Shown one piece after another: positions 1-8,616 of a stretch of DNA of 64,000 nucleotides. Position 1 is the stretch's first letter; every line of letters begins with the position of its first letter. The stretch is from an uncultured Alphaproteobacteria bacterium (GTDB lineage Bacteria; Pseudomonadota; Alphaproteobacteria; Rhodobacterales; Rhodobacteraceae): positions 62,001-126,000 of the forward strand of contig CACBBC010000001.1 in the NCBI GenBank assembly GCA_902537415.1, read 5' to 3'. The notes under the pieces are model-generated. The model ran no database searches and was not told where the DNA came from. It saw only the letters and a list, made by a program, of their open reading frames with translations. The translations under genes were made by a program, and so were the position numbers.

Positions 1-509
1 AAATAGGTCAAAAAAATACCACCAAATAAAGGTCCCAATATTCTTGTCGCGTGACTAGATAAAACATCTAAAGAAACACCGGCGGAAATTAAATCGTCGG
101 GAAGGGCATCAGCAAGCATAGGCCTTCGAAATGAAAAATCAATACTCCATAGTGCGCCACTCACAGTCGATAGTAGCCCCAATAAAAAAACATTTATATT
201 TTGGCCTGTTTGTGAGTAGACAAAAACAAGCAATGAGCATAAAGAACAGATTAAACTTGCACCTAAAACAACTTTCTTTTTTACTACAAATGCGCCAGCA
301 AAACTAAATGTTACCCCAGTTGCTGCAACACCTAGCAACCTGAGCATTATTAAAAGTGCTGCTATTGAAGCGTTCCCGGTGAGTTTCCATGCAATTACTG
401 AAAATAAGAATACTTCGAACCATCGGGCAACACTTGTAAGGAAACCTGCTAGAAATAAAATTGTAAAGGCCTTAGTTCGCCAAATCTCAAATAGAACACC
501 AATATTCAT
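1..509 (-). CDS. MFS transporter, N-terminal part (runs off window edge)
   Basis: The reverse strand is open from an ATG at 507-509 to base 1, giving 169 codons without a stop. The translation is strongly hydrophobic with several likely membrane helices. A conserved-looking stretch reads MLADALP, then an AGVSLDVLSS segment, then GPLFGG. This resembles the EntS/MFS_3 type of drug or siderophore exporter. It starts 15 bases after the stop of the deaminase gene, so it is probably the last visible gene of that operon. No good ribosome site is visible before the ATG, which suggests translational coupling. The substrate is unknown and the C-terminal part lies outside the window. Confidence 0.8.
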   Translation of the reverse strand, partial: MNIGVLFEIWRTKAFTILFLAGFLTSVARWFEVFLFSVIAWKLTGNASIAALLIMLRLLGVAATGVTFSFAGAFVVKKKVVLGASLICSLCSLLVFVYSQTGQNINVFLLGLLSTVSGALWSIDFSFRRPMLADALPDDLISAGVSLDVLSSHATRILGPLFGGIFLTY

Positions 510-524
510 TGAACAAAAAGGAGA

Positions 525-1799
525 TTAGCCTTTAAAAAGCAAATCTTCGCTCTCTGTGTTTGAGCCTAAGTTTAGTTTACAGTGTACTGGACTGGTAGAG
601 CTGATAACTTTTCCACGTCTAACAACAAATAGCCTTGCTGGCTTAAGTCTTATGGCCTCTATGGGGTCTTTACATTGCAAAACTACCAAATCTCCATTTG
701 ATCCCTTATTTATACCATAATTATCTAAATGAAGTATGGAGGCAGCATGGACCGTCACTGCATTGAAGCATGATTTCATCTCATCAATGCCAGTCATATG
801 ACAGCAGTGTAAAGCCATGTGTGCAACCTCGAGCATATCATGAGAGCCTAGTGGATACCAAGGATCCATAACGCAATCATGTCCAAATGCGACCTTAAGG
901 CCTGCATTGAGTTGCTCTGGTATTCTAGTTAAGCCTCTTCTCTTAGGGTAACTATCTTGCCTTCCTTGTATAGTTATATTAATTAAGGGATTAGCTATAA
1001 TGTTTAGATCAGCCTCAACGAGCAACGAGATAAGTTTTGTGAAATAGTAATTATCTATTGAATGCATAGAGGTCAGGTGAGAACCCGCTACACGTCCCTT
1101 TAGACCAAGTCTGGTAGTTTCAAATGCAAGCTTCTCAACATGCCTTGACATAGGGTCATCTGTTTCATCACAATGCAAATCTGTAAGAAGTCCGCGCTTT
1201 TCGGCAATCTCACACAGTATACGAATGGACTCATGACCCTCCTCCATTGTTCTCTCAAAGTGAGGGATTCCACCAACAACATCAACTCCCATATCGAGCG
1301 CTGTATTCAAATTGTCCAAACAATTGGCTCTGAGTAATCCGTCTTGTGGAAAAGCAACCAGCTGTATATCAATAAAATCTTTCATTGTTTCTCTGACATC
1401 TAGGAGTGCTTCAACGCCCACAAGGTTTTGTCCAGAGACATCGACATGACTTCGAATTGCCAAGGTTCCTCTAGCTATCGCCCACTTGCAAAACTTCAAG
1501 GCTCTCTCCTTTATAGCATCAGCAGTGAGATTTGGTTTCAATTCTCCCCACAATTTGATGCCTTCAAGTAAAGTACCACTTTTATTCACGCGGGGAAGAC
1601 CATAGCTTAGTGTTGCATCCATATGAAAGTGACTGTCAACAAATGGGGGAGTAACAAAGTGAAAATCGGCGTCTATGATGGGAATATTATCTGCTTTAAT
1701 TTTTGAAGCTATGTCTTTAATAACCCCTTCCTTAATTAAAATGTCTTGAGGGTCTTTGTTTTTTGATAATAAGCAGTTTTTTACTAATAAATCAGTCAT
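525..1799 (-). CDS. codA: Cytosine deaminase-type amidohydrolase (CodA family)
   Basis: A 424-residue amidohydrolase closely resembling E. coli CodA, which deaminates cytosine to uracil with a catalytic metal. Visible landmarks are the HxH metal motif (DSHFHMD, His57 and His59), HCDETDD, SHLTSMHS, NPLINITIQGR, YPKRRG and GHDCVMDPWYPLG. In E. coli the matching segment reads GHDDVFDPW. The first Asp, the metal ligand, is kept, but the second, which shapes substrate choice (Asp314 in E. coli), is Cys here. The ATG at 1799 is chosen over an upstream in-frame start at 1832 because GGGAGGA lies 5 bases before it. Neighbouring BMP-type transporter genes support a nucleobase substrate. Isocytosine, isoguanine or creatinine-like rings remain possible. 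Confidence 0.85.
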   Translation of the reverse strand: MTDLLVKNCLLSKNKDPQDILIKEGVIKDIASKIKADNIPIIDADFHFVTPPFVDSHFHMDATLSYGLPRVNKSGTLLEGIKLWGELKPNLTADAIKERALKFCKWAIARGTLAIRSHVDVSGQNLVGVEALLDVRETMKDFIDIQLVAFPQDGLLRANCLDNLNTALDMGVDVVGGIPHFERTMEEGHESIRILCEIAEKRGLLTDLHCDETDDPMSRHVEKLAFETTRLGLKGRVAGSHLTSMHSIDNYYFTKLISLLVEADLNIIANPLINITIQGRQDSYPKRRGLTRIPEQLNAGLKVAFGHDCVMDPWYPLGSHDMLEVAHMALHCCHMTGIDEMKSCFNAVTVHAASILHLDNYGINKGSNGDLVVLQCKDPIEAIRLKPARLFVVRRGKVISSTSPVHCKLNLGSNTESEDLLFKG

Positions 1800-1815
1800 G
1801 TAATTCCTCCCTGTT

Positions 1816-2763
1816 TTAATGTCTTTCACCACGTCGGAATGGGATCAAGAGTGCCTTTGGATACCTTGTTCTTTTGGCTGCAATTACCATTGCAACAATA
1901 CTCAACAAAAAAGGAAGCATTAGAAAAAATTGATAAGGAATAACAGCTCCGGCCAGTTGTTGAGCTCTAACTTGATAAGCATCCAGTCCAGCAAAAAGAA
2001 GTGCTCCCAAAAGAGCTCGTTCAGGTTTCCAAGATGCAAATATTACTAAAGCAATAGCAATCCATCCTCTTCCATTTATCATTCCAAAATAAAAAGCATC
2101 AAATGCAGATAATGTTAAGTAAGCTCCACCAACTGCCATTAAAGCGCTGCCGAGTACAACGGCAATTGTTCTAACTAAAAACACATCAATTCCCTGAGCT
2201 TCAAGTGCCATAGGATTTTCTCCCGCCATTTTTATTGAAAGGCCTAGCGGTGTGGAGTTCATTAACCAAAACGCGAATATTACTACTAAAATTGCTAAAT
2301 AAGTAAATGGTGTATGCTGAAAAAATGCTGGACCTAAAAACGGTAGCTCTGACAAAAAAGGGATATCAATCGGTTGGAATGGTTTGATTTTTGGGGGCGT
2401 GGTAGACGCAGGCAAAATGAGCTTGAAGCAAAAAAATCCTAGTGAGGATGCCAACATTGTTATTCCAATTCCTGTAACATGCTGGGAAGCACCCAAATAG
2501 ACAGTAAATATAGCATGGAGAAGGCCGAAAAGACCTCCAATAATAAGAGCAGCCAATATTCCAGTATATAGGTCTGCTCCAAGAAACACTGTCATCCATC
2601 CAACCATTGCTCCTATTGACATAATTCCCTCTATGCCCAGGTTCAAAACTCCCGCACGTTCACATAATACCTCTCCTATTGTAGCTAATATTAAAGGGCA
2701 GGCTATTCTTATGGTTGCCGCCCAAAAGCCGGCGGTAAAAATAATCTCGATAAATTCAATCAT
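1816..2763 (-). CDS. ABC transporter permease, BMP/nucleoside type (second permease)
   Basis: A 315-residue inner-membrane permease of the BPD_transp_2 group, the one that partners BMP-type binding proteins (NupQ/YufQ-like). About eight to nine hydrophobic segments are visible. The N-terminal part contains GEVLCERAGVLNLGIEGIM, a signature of this permease class. Its ATG overlaps the end of the upstream permease by four bases, typical of tight co-translation. It precedes the deaminase by 16 bases. Together with the genes at 2760-6392 it should form an importer for a nucleoside or nucleobase. The exact ligand cannot be read from the sequence. Confidence 0.93.
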   Translation of the reverse strand: MIEFIEIIFTAGFWAATIRIACPLILATIGEVLCERAGVLNLGIEGIMSIGAMVGWMTVFLGADLYTGILAALIIGGLFGLLHAIFTVYLGASQHVTGIGITMLASSLGFFCFKLILPASTTPPKIKPFQPIDIPFLSELPFLGPAFFQHTPFTYLAILVVIFAFWLMNSTPLGLSIKMAGENPMALEAQGIDVFLVRTIAVVLGSALMAVGGAYLTLSAFDAFYFGMINGRGWIAIALVIFASWKPERALLGALLFAGLDAYQVRAQQLAGAVIPYQFFLMLPFLLSIVAMVIAAKRTRYPKALLIPFRRGERH

Positions 2764-3833
2764 TCTTTTTTTACCCTGAAAAACAATATTTTGTAATTAA
2801 CGAATACAAGACTTAATAATATGCACAGCACAGTTAATGCAACTATCACATCTGCCAAATAAGTAGGTACGTTCATCGCTCTACTCATTGCATCAGCTCC
2901 GACATAAATAGATGCTAAAAACACACCTGAAAATATGACCCCGATAGGATTGAGATTTGCGAGCATTGCTACAGCTATTCCTGCGTACCCAAAGCCAGGG
3001 GATAGGTCTAAAGTAAGATAACCTTTCAAACCTGCGGTTTCAGTTACTCCTGCCATTCCAGCCATCCCACCGCTCAGAAGTGCTACAATCAATACTGTTT
3101 TAAAAATTGGTACCCCTGCATGCGACGCAGCCGCAGCATTTAAACCAACTGACTTTATTCGATACCCGATTACAGTTTTACTCAAAATAAACCAAACAGA
3201 GAAAGCAAAAAAGATAGAAATAATGAAACCAAGGTGGAGTCTGGTTTTGGAAAGAATTTGGGGTAACACTCCTTCGTCAACTACTGATTTTCCCTGAGGC
3301 CAACCCAATGACATGGGGTCCTTCCAGGGACCTTCTAATAAATAGCTTACAAGTAAAACCACAACAAAGTTTAATAGTAAAGTCGTTACGACCTCGTCAA
3401 CTTTATAATAAAGTTTCAAAAGAACCAAAGGTAAAAGGAGTAACCCACCAGCAAGCGCTCCCATGATAAATAAGAAGGGGATCATTAGTATACTTGGTAA
3501 AACAACTAATCCAGTACCAAACAATGTTGTTGCCAATGCCCCAAAATATAATTGGCCTTCCGCTCCTATATTCCAAAATTTTGCTCTAAAAGCTATTGAA
3601 GCAGCAAGACCTGTTAAAATTATTGGAGTTGCTCGAGCAAGCGTTTCTGCAAATGAGTTTTTTGATCCAAATGCCCCAATAATTAATTGATAATAAGATT
3701 CAAATGGGTTTGCTCCTGCGAGAACAATCAGAATACCAGCTAATATTATTGCGACTAATATGGCTATAAAGGGAGATAATATGATTAGCCAATAGGGGCT
3801 TTTAGCTCTTTCTTCAAGTCTAAATTTTATCAT
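2760..3833 (-). CDS. ABC transporter permease, BMP/nucleoside type (first permease)
   Basis: A 357-residue inner-membrane permease of the BPD_transp_2 family, comparable to NupP/YufP. It has multiple hydrophobic segments and the family motif FRAKFWNIGAEGQLYFGA near residue 85. The start overlaps the end of the ATPase gene by four bases, and its own end overlaps the next permease by four bases. The two permeases are paralogous and should form a heterodimeric channel. Length and gene order (binding protein, ATPase, permease, permease) match nucleoside uptake systems. Confidence 0.93.
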   Translation of the reverse strand: MIKFRLEERAKSPYWLIILSPFIAILVAIILAGILIVLAGANPFESYYQLIIGAFGSKNSFAETLARATPIILTGLAASIAFRAKFWNIGAEGQLYFGALATTLFGTGLVVLPSILMIPFLFIMGALAGGLLLLPLVLLKLYYKVDEVVTTLLLNFVVVLLVSYLLEGPWKDPMSLGWPQGKSVVDEGVLPQILSKTRLHLGFIISIFFAFSVWFILSKTVIGYRIKSVGLNAAAASHAGVPIFKTVLIVALLSGGMAGMAGVTETAGLKGYLTLDLSPGFGYAGIAVAMLANLNPIGVIFSGVFLASIYVGADAMSRAMNVPTYLADVIVALTVLCILLSLVFVNYKILFFRVKKE

Positions 3834-5338
3834 AGGAAACCGTCACCTGCCATTTGAAGTCCAATAGAAAGTTTATCTGTAGAACTAGTTTCTGTCGGAT
3901 CAGACAACATACCTTTATACATTACCGAAATGTCATCAGACATAGTCAGTAATTCATCTAAGTCCTCTGATATTAAAATGATTGCTGAACCATTCTGTTG
4001 GGCTTTAAGGAGTAAATTCTGGATAGAAGCTATCGCGCCTTCATCAAGTCCACGGGTCGGTTGACAAGCGATTATTATTTTAGGTTTTCTCATGAGCCAA
4101 CGCCCTAAAAGAAGCTTTTGTACATTTCCACCAGATAGTAATCTGCTTCGTTGTCTTATCGACTGCATTCGTACGTCATATGTTTCACAGAGATTTTCGC
4201 TTCTATCAAACGATGTTTTTTTGTTTATAATTCCAAGGCTATTCCTCAAGTATGGATCATCCATTTCGGTCATTATGGCATTTTCCCATATTTCCATATC
4301 TCCAACTATTCCATCACTATTGCGATCTTCAGGTATGTAGGCAACTCCCAAATCCATAAATGATTTTGGCGATGTAAGCACACTTTTAGCCTCATTAAAT
4401 ACTATCTTTCCCTGAGTTGCTTTAAAATGCCCTGAAAGGATTTTTGCTAATGTGGTTTGACCGTTTCCTGCAACACCCGCAATTCCAAGTATTTGACCAC
4501 CATATAAATCCAAATTGACTTTGCTTAAATTTGGGGCATCTGTTTTATTGTATGAAACATCTACTAGACTTAAGACCTTTGATTTCCTTGGTATTTTTTT
4601 TTTCTGAGGATAGTCTATTTTTTTTCCTACTATCATTTCAGCAATTTTTTTTCTATCCGCAGAATGGGTTTCGATTTCACCAACAGAGGAGCCATTTCGC
4701 AATACAATTATCCTATCGCTAACCGCAAGTATTTCATTGAGTTTATGTGAAATTAAAATTACCGATAAACCGGTTTCAATCATATTACGAATAGTTGAGA
4801 ATAAAGCATCTGTTTCTTGGGGAGTTAGGGCCGCAGTGGGTTCATCTAAAATAAGTAGTTTGCAGTCTAAAAATAGAGTTTTTAAAATCTCTATTCTTTG
4901 TTTTTCACTTACGGATAGGTTTGCTACCAGTTCATCAGGATTAATTGGTAACCCGAATTTTTTCGATAACTCTAAGATCTTTATTCTAGCTTGCCTTTTT
5001 GGTAATGACAGAGAGAAGATCGATTGTCTACCTATAATAATATTTTCTAAAACGGTCAAATTTTCAGCTAACGTAAAGTGCTGATGAACCATTCCAATTC
5101 CAAGCTTTATAGCATTATTTGTATTACCAAATTCTATTGCATTTCCTTCAAAATTTACGTTTCCAGCATCCGGTGTATAGTGACCGAAAAGGATATTCAT
5201 TAGGGTAGTTTTACCCGCTCCATTTTCACCTAGAACTGCTAAAACTTCGCTTTTATTTACTTCAAAGCTAATTCGGTCATTGGCATAAAAATCGCCAAAT
5301 TTTTTTGTGATTTTTTCTACTTTTAGAAGTGGAGTCAT
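3830..5338 (-). CDS. ABC transporter ATP-binding protein with two ATPase domains, BMP/nucleoside type
   Basis: A 502-residue protein with two fused ABC ATPase domains, as in NupO/YufO and sugar-type importers. The first domain has Walker A GENGAGKTT, an LSVSEKQRIEIL signature region and Walker B LLILDEPTAAL. The second has a modified P-loop GVAGNGQTT, signature LLSGGNVQKLLLGR, and ACQPTRGLD in place of a standard Walker B. Such asymmetry is normal in this class. The ATG at 5338 is preferred; a TTG at 5344 is in frame and closer to a GGGAG sequence. A strong hairpin lies just upstream, between this gene and the binding-protein gene. Confidence 0.94.
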   Translation of the reverse strand: MTPLLKVEKITKKFGDFYANDRISFEVNKSEVLAVLGENGAGKTTLMNILFGHYTPDAGNVNFEGNAIEFGNTNNAIKLGIGMVHQHFTLAENLTVLENIIIGRQSIFSLSLPKRQARIKILELSKKFGLPINPDELVANLSVSEKQRIEILKTLFLDCKLLILDEPTAALTPQETDALFSTIRNMIETGLSVILISHKLNEILAVSDRIIVLRNGSSVGEIETHSADRKKIAEMIVGKKIDYPQKKKIPRKSKVLSLVDVSYNKTDAPNLSKVNLDLYGGQILGIAGVAGNGQTTLAKILSGHFKATQGKIVFNEAKSVLTSPKSFMDLGVAYIPEDRNSDGIVGDMEIWENAIMTEMDDPYLRNSLGIINKKTSFDRSENLCETYDVRMQSIRQRSRLLSGGNVQKLLLGRWLMRKPKIIIACQPTRGLDEGAIASIQNLLLKAQQNGSAIILISEDLDELLTMSDDISVMYKGMLSDPTETSSTDKLSIGLQMAGDGFL

Positions 5339-5347
5339 TATCAAAAT

Positions 5348-5377
5348 ACCACTCCCACTCTGTTGAATGGGAGTGGT
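5348..5377 (-). terminator. Intercistronic hairpin between binding-protein and ATPase genes
   Basis: A perfect 10-bp inverted repeat (ACCACTCCCA at 5348-5357, TGGGAGTGGT at 5368-5377) with a 10-base loop. On the minus strand it is followed by TATTTT just before the ATPase start. It probably acts as a partial terminator or mRNA-stabilising hairpin. That would leave more binding-protein transcript than membrane-component transcript, a common arrangement in importer operons. Confidence 0.75.
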
Positions 5378-5384
5378 GTTTTAT

Positions 5385-6392
5385 TTAGAAGGTAGACTTT
5401 GGTTCGGCGTCATTTATTTCTACTGTGAACTTACCCTTCTTGATGTTATCCGCGAGGGTAGCTACTTGTTCTTTTACTGCAGAAGGTATTTTACTTTCAA
5501 ACTCGTAATATGGAGCTAAGGATGCACCTCCTTTTGCCATCATAGTCCAATCGTGATATTCTTCTGAAGAAAAGTTTCCTGATTTCACCTTTGCAATAGC
5601 ATGATCTATCGCACCTTCCATATGCCAAAGGGCCGAGGTGACAACTACATCTGTACCATTTTCTTCTTTGTTCATATCATTTACATTACCGAATGCTAAA
5701 ATGCCTTTTTCTCTGCACGCGTCAACTACACCTGCTCTTTCCGCATAAAGAATATCGCAACCAGCCTCAATCTGTGCAAACGCGGCTTCTTTTGCTTTCG
5801 GTGGGTCGTACCATGATCCAATAAAGGTAACTTTAAATTTTATGTCTGGCTTAACAGATTTTGCTCCATTCATAAAAGCATGAAATAGTCTGTTAACTTC
5901 ACCGATGGCATATCCACCAACCATACCTATCTTTTTAGCTTTTGTCATATGGCCAGCGACAATTCCCATCAAATAGCAAGGCTCATGTATGTAATTATCA
6001 AAAACTGAAAAATTATTTCCATGTGGCTTAAATGGATCTCCCATTAGAAATGCAATTTCTGGATAATCATCAGCGACTTTTCTGGCTTCTTTACTGATAC
6101 CAAAGGCTTCGCCGACAATCATGTTTACGCCACTGTCACAGTATTCACGCATAACCCTAACATAGTCTGTATTAGCTGTGCTTTCTGAATATACATAGTC
6201 AATTTCACCGCGCTTTGCTGCTGCATCTAATGCAAGGTGCAATCGAGCTACCCATTTCTGTTGTGTCGGCACTGTATATATACCAGCTACCTTAAGTTTA
6301 CCGCTCGCCATTACCGGCAAAGAGCTCATTGCAGTAACCAAAGCAGCACTTCCAACGGCGAACTCTCGCCTGTTTAAAATCAATTTAGGCAT
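5385..6392 (-). CDS. BMP-family ABC transporter substrate-binding protein
   Basis: A 335-residue periplasmic binding protein of the BMP (PnrA/Med) family, whose members bind purine nucleosides or related bases. The N-terminus has a twin-arginine-like signal: NRREFAVGS, then a hydrophobic stretch ending near MASG. This suggests Tat export in a folded state. Internal features include ESTANTDYVRVMREYCDSG and MVGGYAIGEVNRLFHAF, typical of the family. The gene is first in its operon and has a good ribosome site (AGGAGAG, 4 bases before the ATG). It is followed by a hairpin and then by ATPase, two permeases and the CodA-type deaminase. Confidence 0.93.
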   Translation of the reverse strand: MPKLILNRREFAVGSAALVTAMSSLPVMASGKLKVAGIYTVPTQQKWVARLHLALDAAAKRGEIDYVYSESTANTDYVRVMREYCDSGVNMIVGEAFGISKEARKVADDYPEIAFLMGDPFKPHGNNFSVFDNYIHEPCYLMGIVAGHMTKAKKIGMVGGYAIGEVNRLFHAFMNGAKSVKPDIKFKVTFIGSWYDPPKAKEAAFAQIEAGCDILYAERAGVVDACREKGILAFGNVNDMNKEENGTDVVVTSALWHMEGAIDHAIAKVKSGNFSSEEYHDWTMMAKGGASLAPYYEFESKIPSAVKEQVATLADNIKKGKFTVEINDAEPKSTF

Positions 6393-6512
6393 GATTCTCT
6401 CCTGAACTTGTTTTAATATGACAAAATGTTACTACACTTAGACCAGATTCTACTAATGAAATGTCTATACTTAACATGAGTTCAAGTTACGCCGATCATT
6501 AAAGTTTAAAAC

Positions 6513-6995
6513 TTATCCTGATAACTTGGGTGGGTCCTGCTGAACAAGAGTCAAAAGCCAATCAATTTGTTCCTCTTGGTGTATACTCCAGCTCTTAGGC
6601 GCTAAAGAAACTTTTTGGGCCCTACATCTAAATACAAATGCTTTAAAGGAGCTGACGAGTTTTTTAGAGGTTACTGCCGCTCTCTCCCCTTTGAATTGAT
6701 TAAAAAATACATTAAATCGTCTCGTACTTCCGTTTTCCTTAAATTTAATCCTATTAAATACAAATGATTTAACAAATCGAGCAGTAAATTCATCAATTCC
6801 TATATCATTCAACTCCGAAATTATGTCGTTTGCGGTATCATTCAAAAAATCCTTACTAATTTCTTCATAATGTTTGGATAAGCCATCACTAAATTTTTGG
6901 GAGTTAGCTAGGATTGAGGTGCTCCCCGTTAGAGCGTCTCCTACAATTACTCCTACCGCTACGCTCAATATCCATTCAGGGCAATAGTTTGACAT
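6513..6995 (-). CDS. Uncharacterised protein, paralogue of the gene at 7164-7652
   Basis: A 160-residue protein I do not recognise. It aligns end to end with the neighbouring 162-residue product. Shared elements are CPxWIL near the N-terminus, HYxEISxDF near residue 42, a basic KxKxxGSxR segment, FKGER, FRAF/FKAF followed by F and R, and a C-terminal W then IDW. The N-terminus is mildly hydrophobic but is not a clear signal peptide. The tandem copies point to local duplication followed by strong divergence. No catalytic motif is evident, and neighbours give no hint of function. Confidence 0.7.
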   Translation of the reverse strand: MSNYCPEWILSVAVGVIVGDALTGSTSILANSQKFSDGLSKHYEEISKDFLNDTANDIISELNDIGIDEFTARFVKSFVFNRIKFKENGSTRRFNVFFNQFKGERAAVTSKKLVSSFKAFVFRCRAQKVSLAPKSWSIHQEEQIDWLLTLVQQDPPKLSG

Positions 6996-7163
6996 AACTT
7001 AACAACCTAATATTCGAGTTTTGGAAGACAAAAACTTAACACTATAGTCATAGGAATCCAATTAATATTGATAAAGTATAGATATTTTTTTTTAAAAAAG
7101 GCTTTCCAGAGAGCTGGTTGATAAGGAACTAAAAATATTGAAACGAAATTAAAAATCTAATTA

Positions 7164-7652
7164 CTATACATCCATTATGGAAACTTTTTGCATCATGACT
7201 TCGCCAACCCAATCTATATCTTGAACCTGATCGACTTGCCAGCCTGGAGGAGGGAGGCCTTTTGCTCCTGATCTCATTGAAAACAAAAAAGCTCTAAAGT
7301 TGGTAACAATATATTTTTCAGTTCCTGTGGGTGTTCTTTCACCTTTAAATTCTGACGAAAATATTCCCGACAACTTTCTAGCCGAACCATCATCTTTGGA
7401 CTTTATTTTCTTATGAATATATCCACGAATTATCTCTTCCGCCGCGCTTCCCGCATCAACTTCTACAAGTGATGCAAGCATTTTTTCTGCACATACTTGT
7501 ATAAAATCAGGTGATATTTCGGAATAATGTTCATCTATTGCAACCGAATACTTTTTGACTATTGTGTTTATAGGGGCTGAGTATAGAAGGGTTTCTCTAG
7601 CGGCATTTGCACAAAAAATACAGAGTATCCAGCCCGGGCAGTGTAAAGCCAT
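7164..7652 (-). CDS. Uncharacterised protein, paralogue of the gene at 6513-6995
   Basis: A 162-residue protein of unknown function and the upstream member of a tandem pair. It starts MALHCPGWIL and shares with its partner the HYSEISPDF block, the KIKSKDDGSARK block, FKGERT, FRAFLFSMR and the terminal IDW. The 168 bases between the two genes are AT-rich and hold no evident terminator. Three cysteines lie in the first 15 residues (CPGWILCIFC), unlike the partner, which has one. The ORF is clean and base composition matches its surroundings. Confidence 0.7.
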   Translation of the reverse strand: MALHCPGWILCIFCANAARETLLYSAPINTIVKKYSVAIDEHYSEISPDFIQVCAEKMLASLVEVDAGSAAEEIIRGYIHKKIKSKDDGSARKLSGIFSSEFKGERTPTGTEKYIVTNFRAFLFSMRSGAKGLPPPGWQVDQVQDIDWVGEVMMQKVSIMDV

Positions 7653-7758
7653 TTATGTATTATCCTTACCTCAATAATTGTTACCGATATTGTTAGCATA
7701 TTTTTCTAAACATGAAAAATAAAAACCGATCCAGCCTGCGCAATTTATAATAAAAAAA

Positions 7759-8373
7759 CTAATTAAAACATTTAATTTTTTCAGAGATTTTTTCAGGAGA
7801 TTCTCTTCTGTTAAAATAAGATAGGACTTCTCCATTCTTGTTAACAAGATATGAGAAAGTCGAGTGATCAACTAAATATGATTGATCTTGGTAATCAATC
7901 TTATTTGATTTTCCAAAAACACCATATGCCTTCTTGAGGGCTTCTATTTGTTCGTTAGAACCAGTTAAAGCGATCATTGATCTATGTATGTACTCTGAGA
8001 AATCTTTCAATCGCTCTGTTGTATCTCTAGATGGATCAAGGGTAATAAAAACTAAATTAATATCTAATTTCTGTTCATCCATAATATCTTTTACATAAGC
8101 ATTTCTTTCTAAATCGTAAGGGCAGATATCAGGACAATAGCTGTATCCGAAGTATAATAATGAAAGGGAAGCTTTTTGTTTTTCTAAAGAAAAAGTAGTT
8201 TCATTCTGATCAATTAAATCTATTGGTCCCCCTAATCCCTTAAAAAAATTGGTTGATTTATTACAGGTTCCAGATTCTGATATATGCGTGTAGATGTTGT
8301 AGGAAAAAGAAAATATTATAAAGATGCCAGAAAGCAGCAATAAATAAAAAAATTTTTGGTTTTGGGAGAACAT
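7759..8373 (-). CDS. SCO1/SenC family copper-binding thioredoxin-fold protein
   Basis: A 204-residue protein with an N-terminal membrane anchor (hydrophobic residues about 8-25) and a periplasmic thioredoxin-like domain. The CxxxC copper motif appears in FGYSYCPDICPYDL, and the matching His lies in LVDHSTF. ITLDPSRDT is also typical. SCO proteins deliver copper or adjust thiols during assembly of the CuA site of cytochrome c oxidase. No oxidase gene is nearby. It is transcribed away from the carbonic anhydrase gene. Confidence 0.92.
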   Translation of the reverse strand: MFSQNQKFFYLLLLSGIFIIFSFSYNIYTHISESGTCNKSTNFFKGLGGPIDLIDQNETTFSLEKQKASLSLLYFGYSYCPDICPYDLERNAYVKDIMDEQKLDINLVFITLDPSRDTTERLKDFSEYIHRSMIALTGSNEQIEALKKAYGVFGKSNKIDYQDQSYLVDHSTFSYLVNKNGEVLSYFNRRESPEKISEKIKCFN

Positions 8374-8616
8374 TACTGATGCCCTTGGTAAATAATTATT
8401 AATTTCGTCAAAGTAATTTAAATCACTTGTAACTCAGGATCCCAGAAATTACTAAAAATCATTTTTTTTTATTGGACGCGTTTGACAATGAAAGTTTTGT
8501 ATGTCTCGAAAAGGTATAAATGTCAAATAGAATTGCACCAAACAAAGAAAACCAATAAAAGATAGAATACAAGTAGAGTTCAAGAATTTAAAGTGGGATT
8601 AAGGACACAATTATAT

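Noticed and set aside
7671-7871. 66-codon minus-strand open frame
   Set aside because: Overlaps the C-terminal part of the SCO1/SenC gene in another frame, with no ribosome site or recognisable motif.
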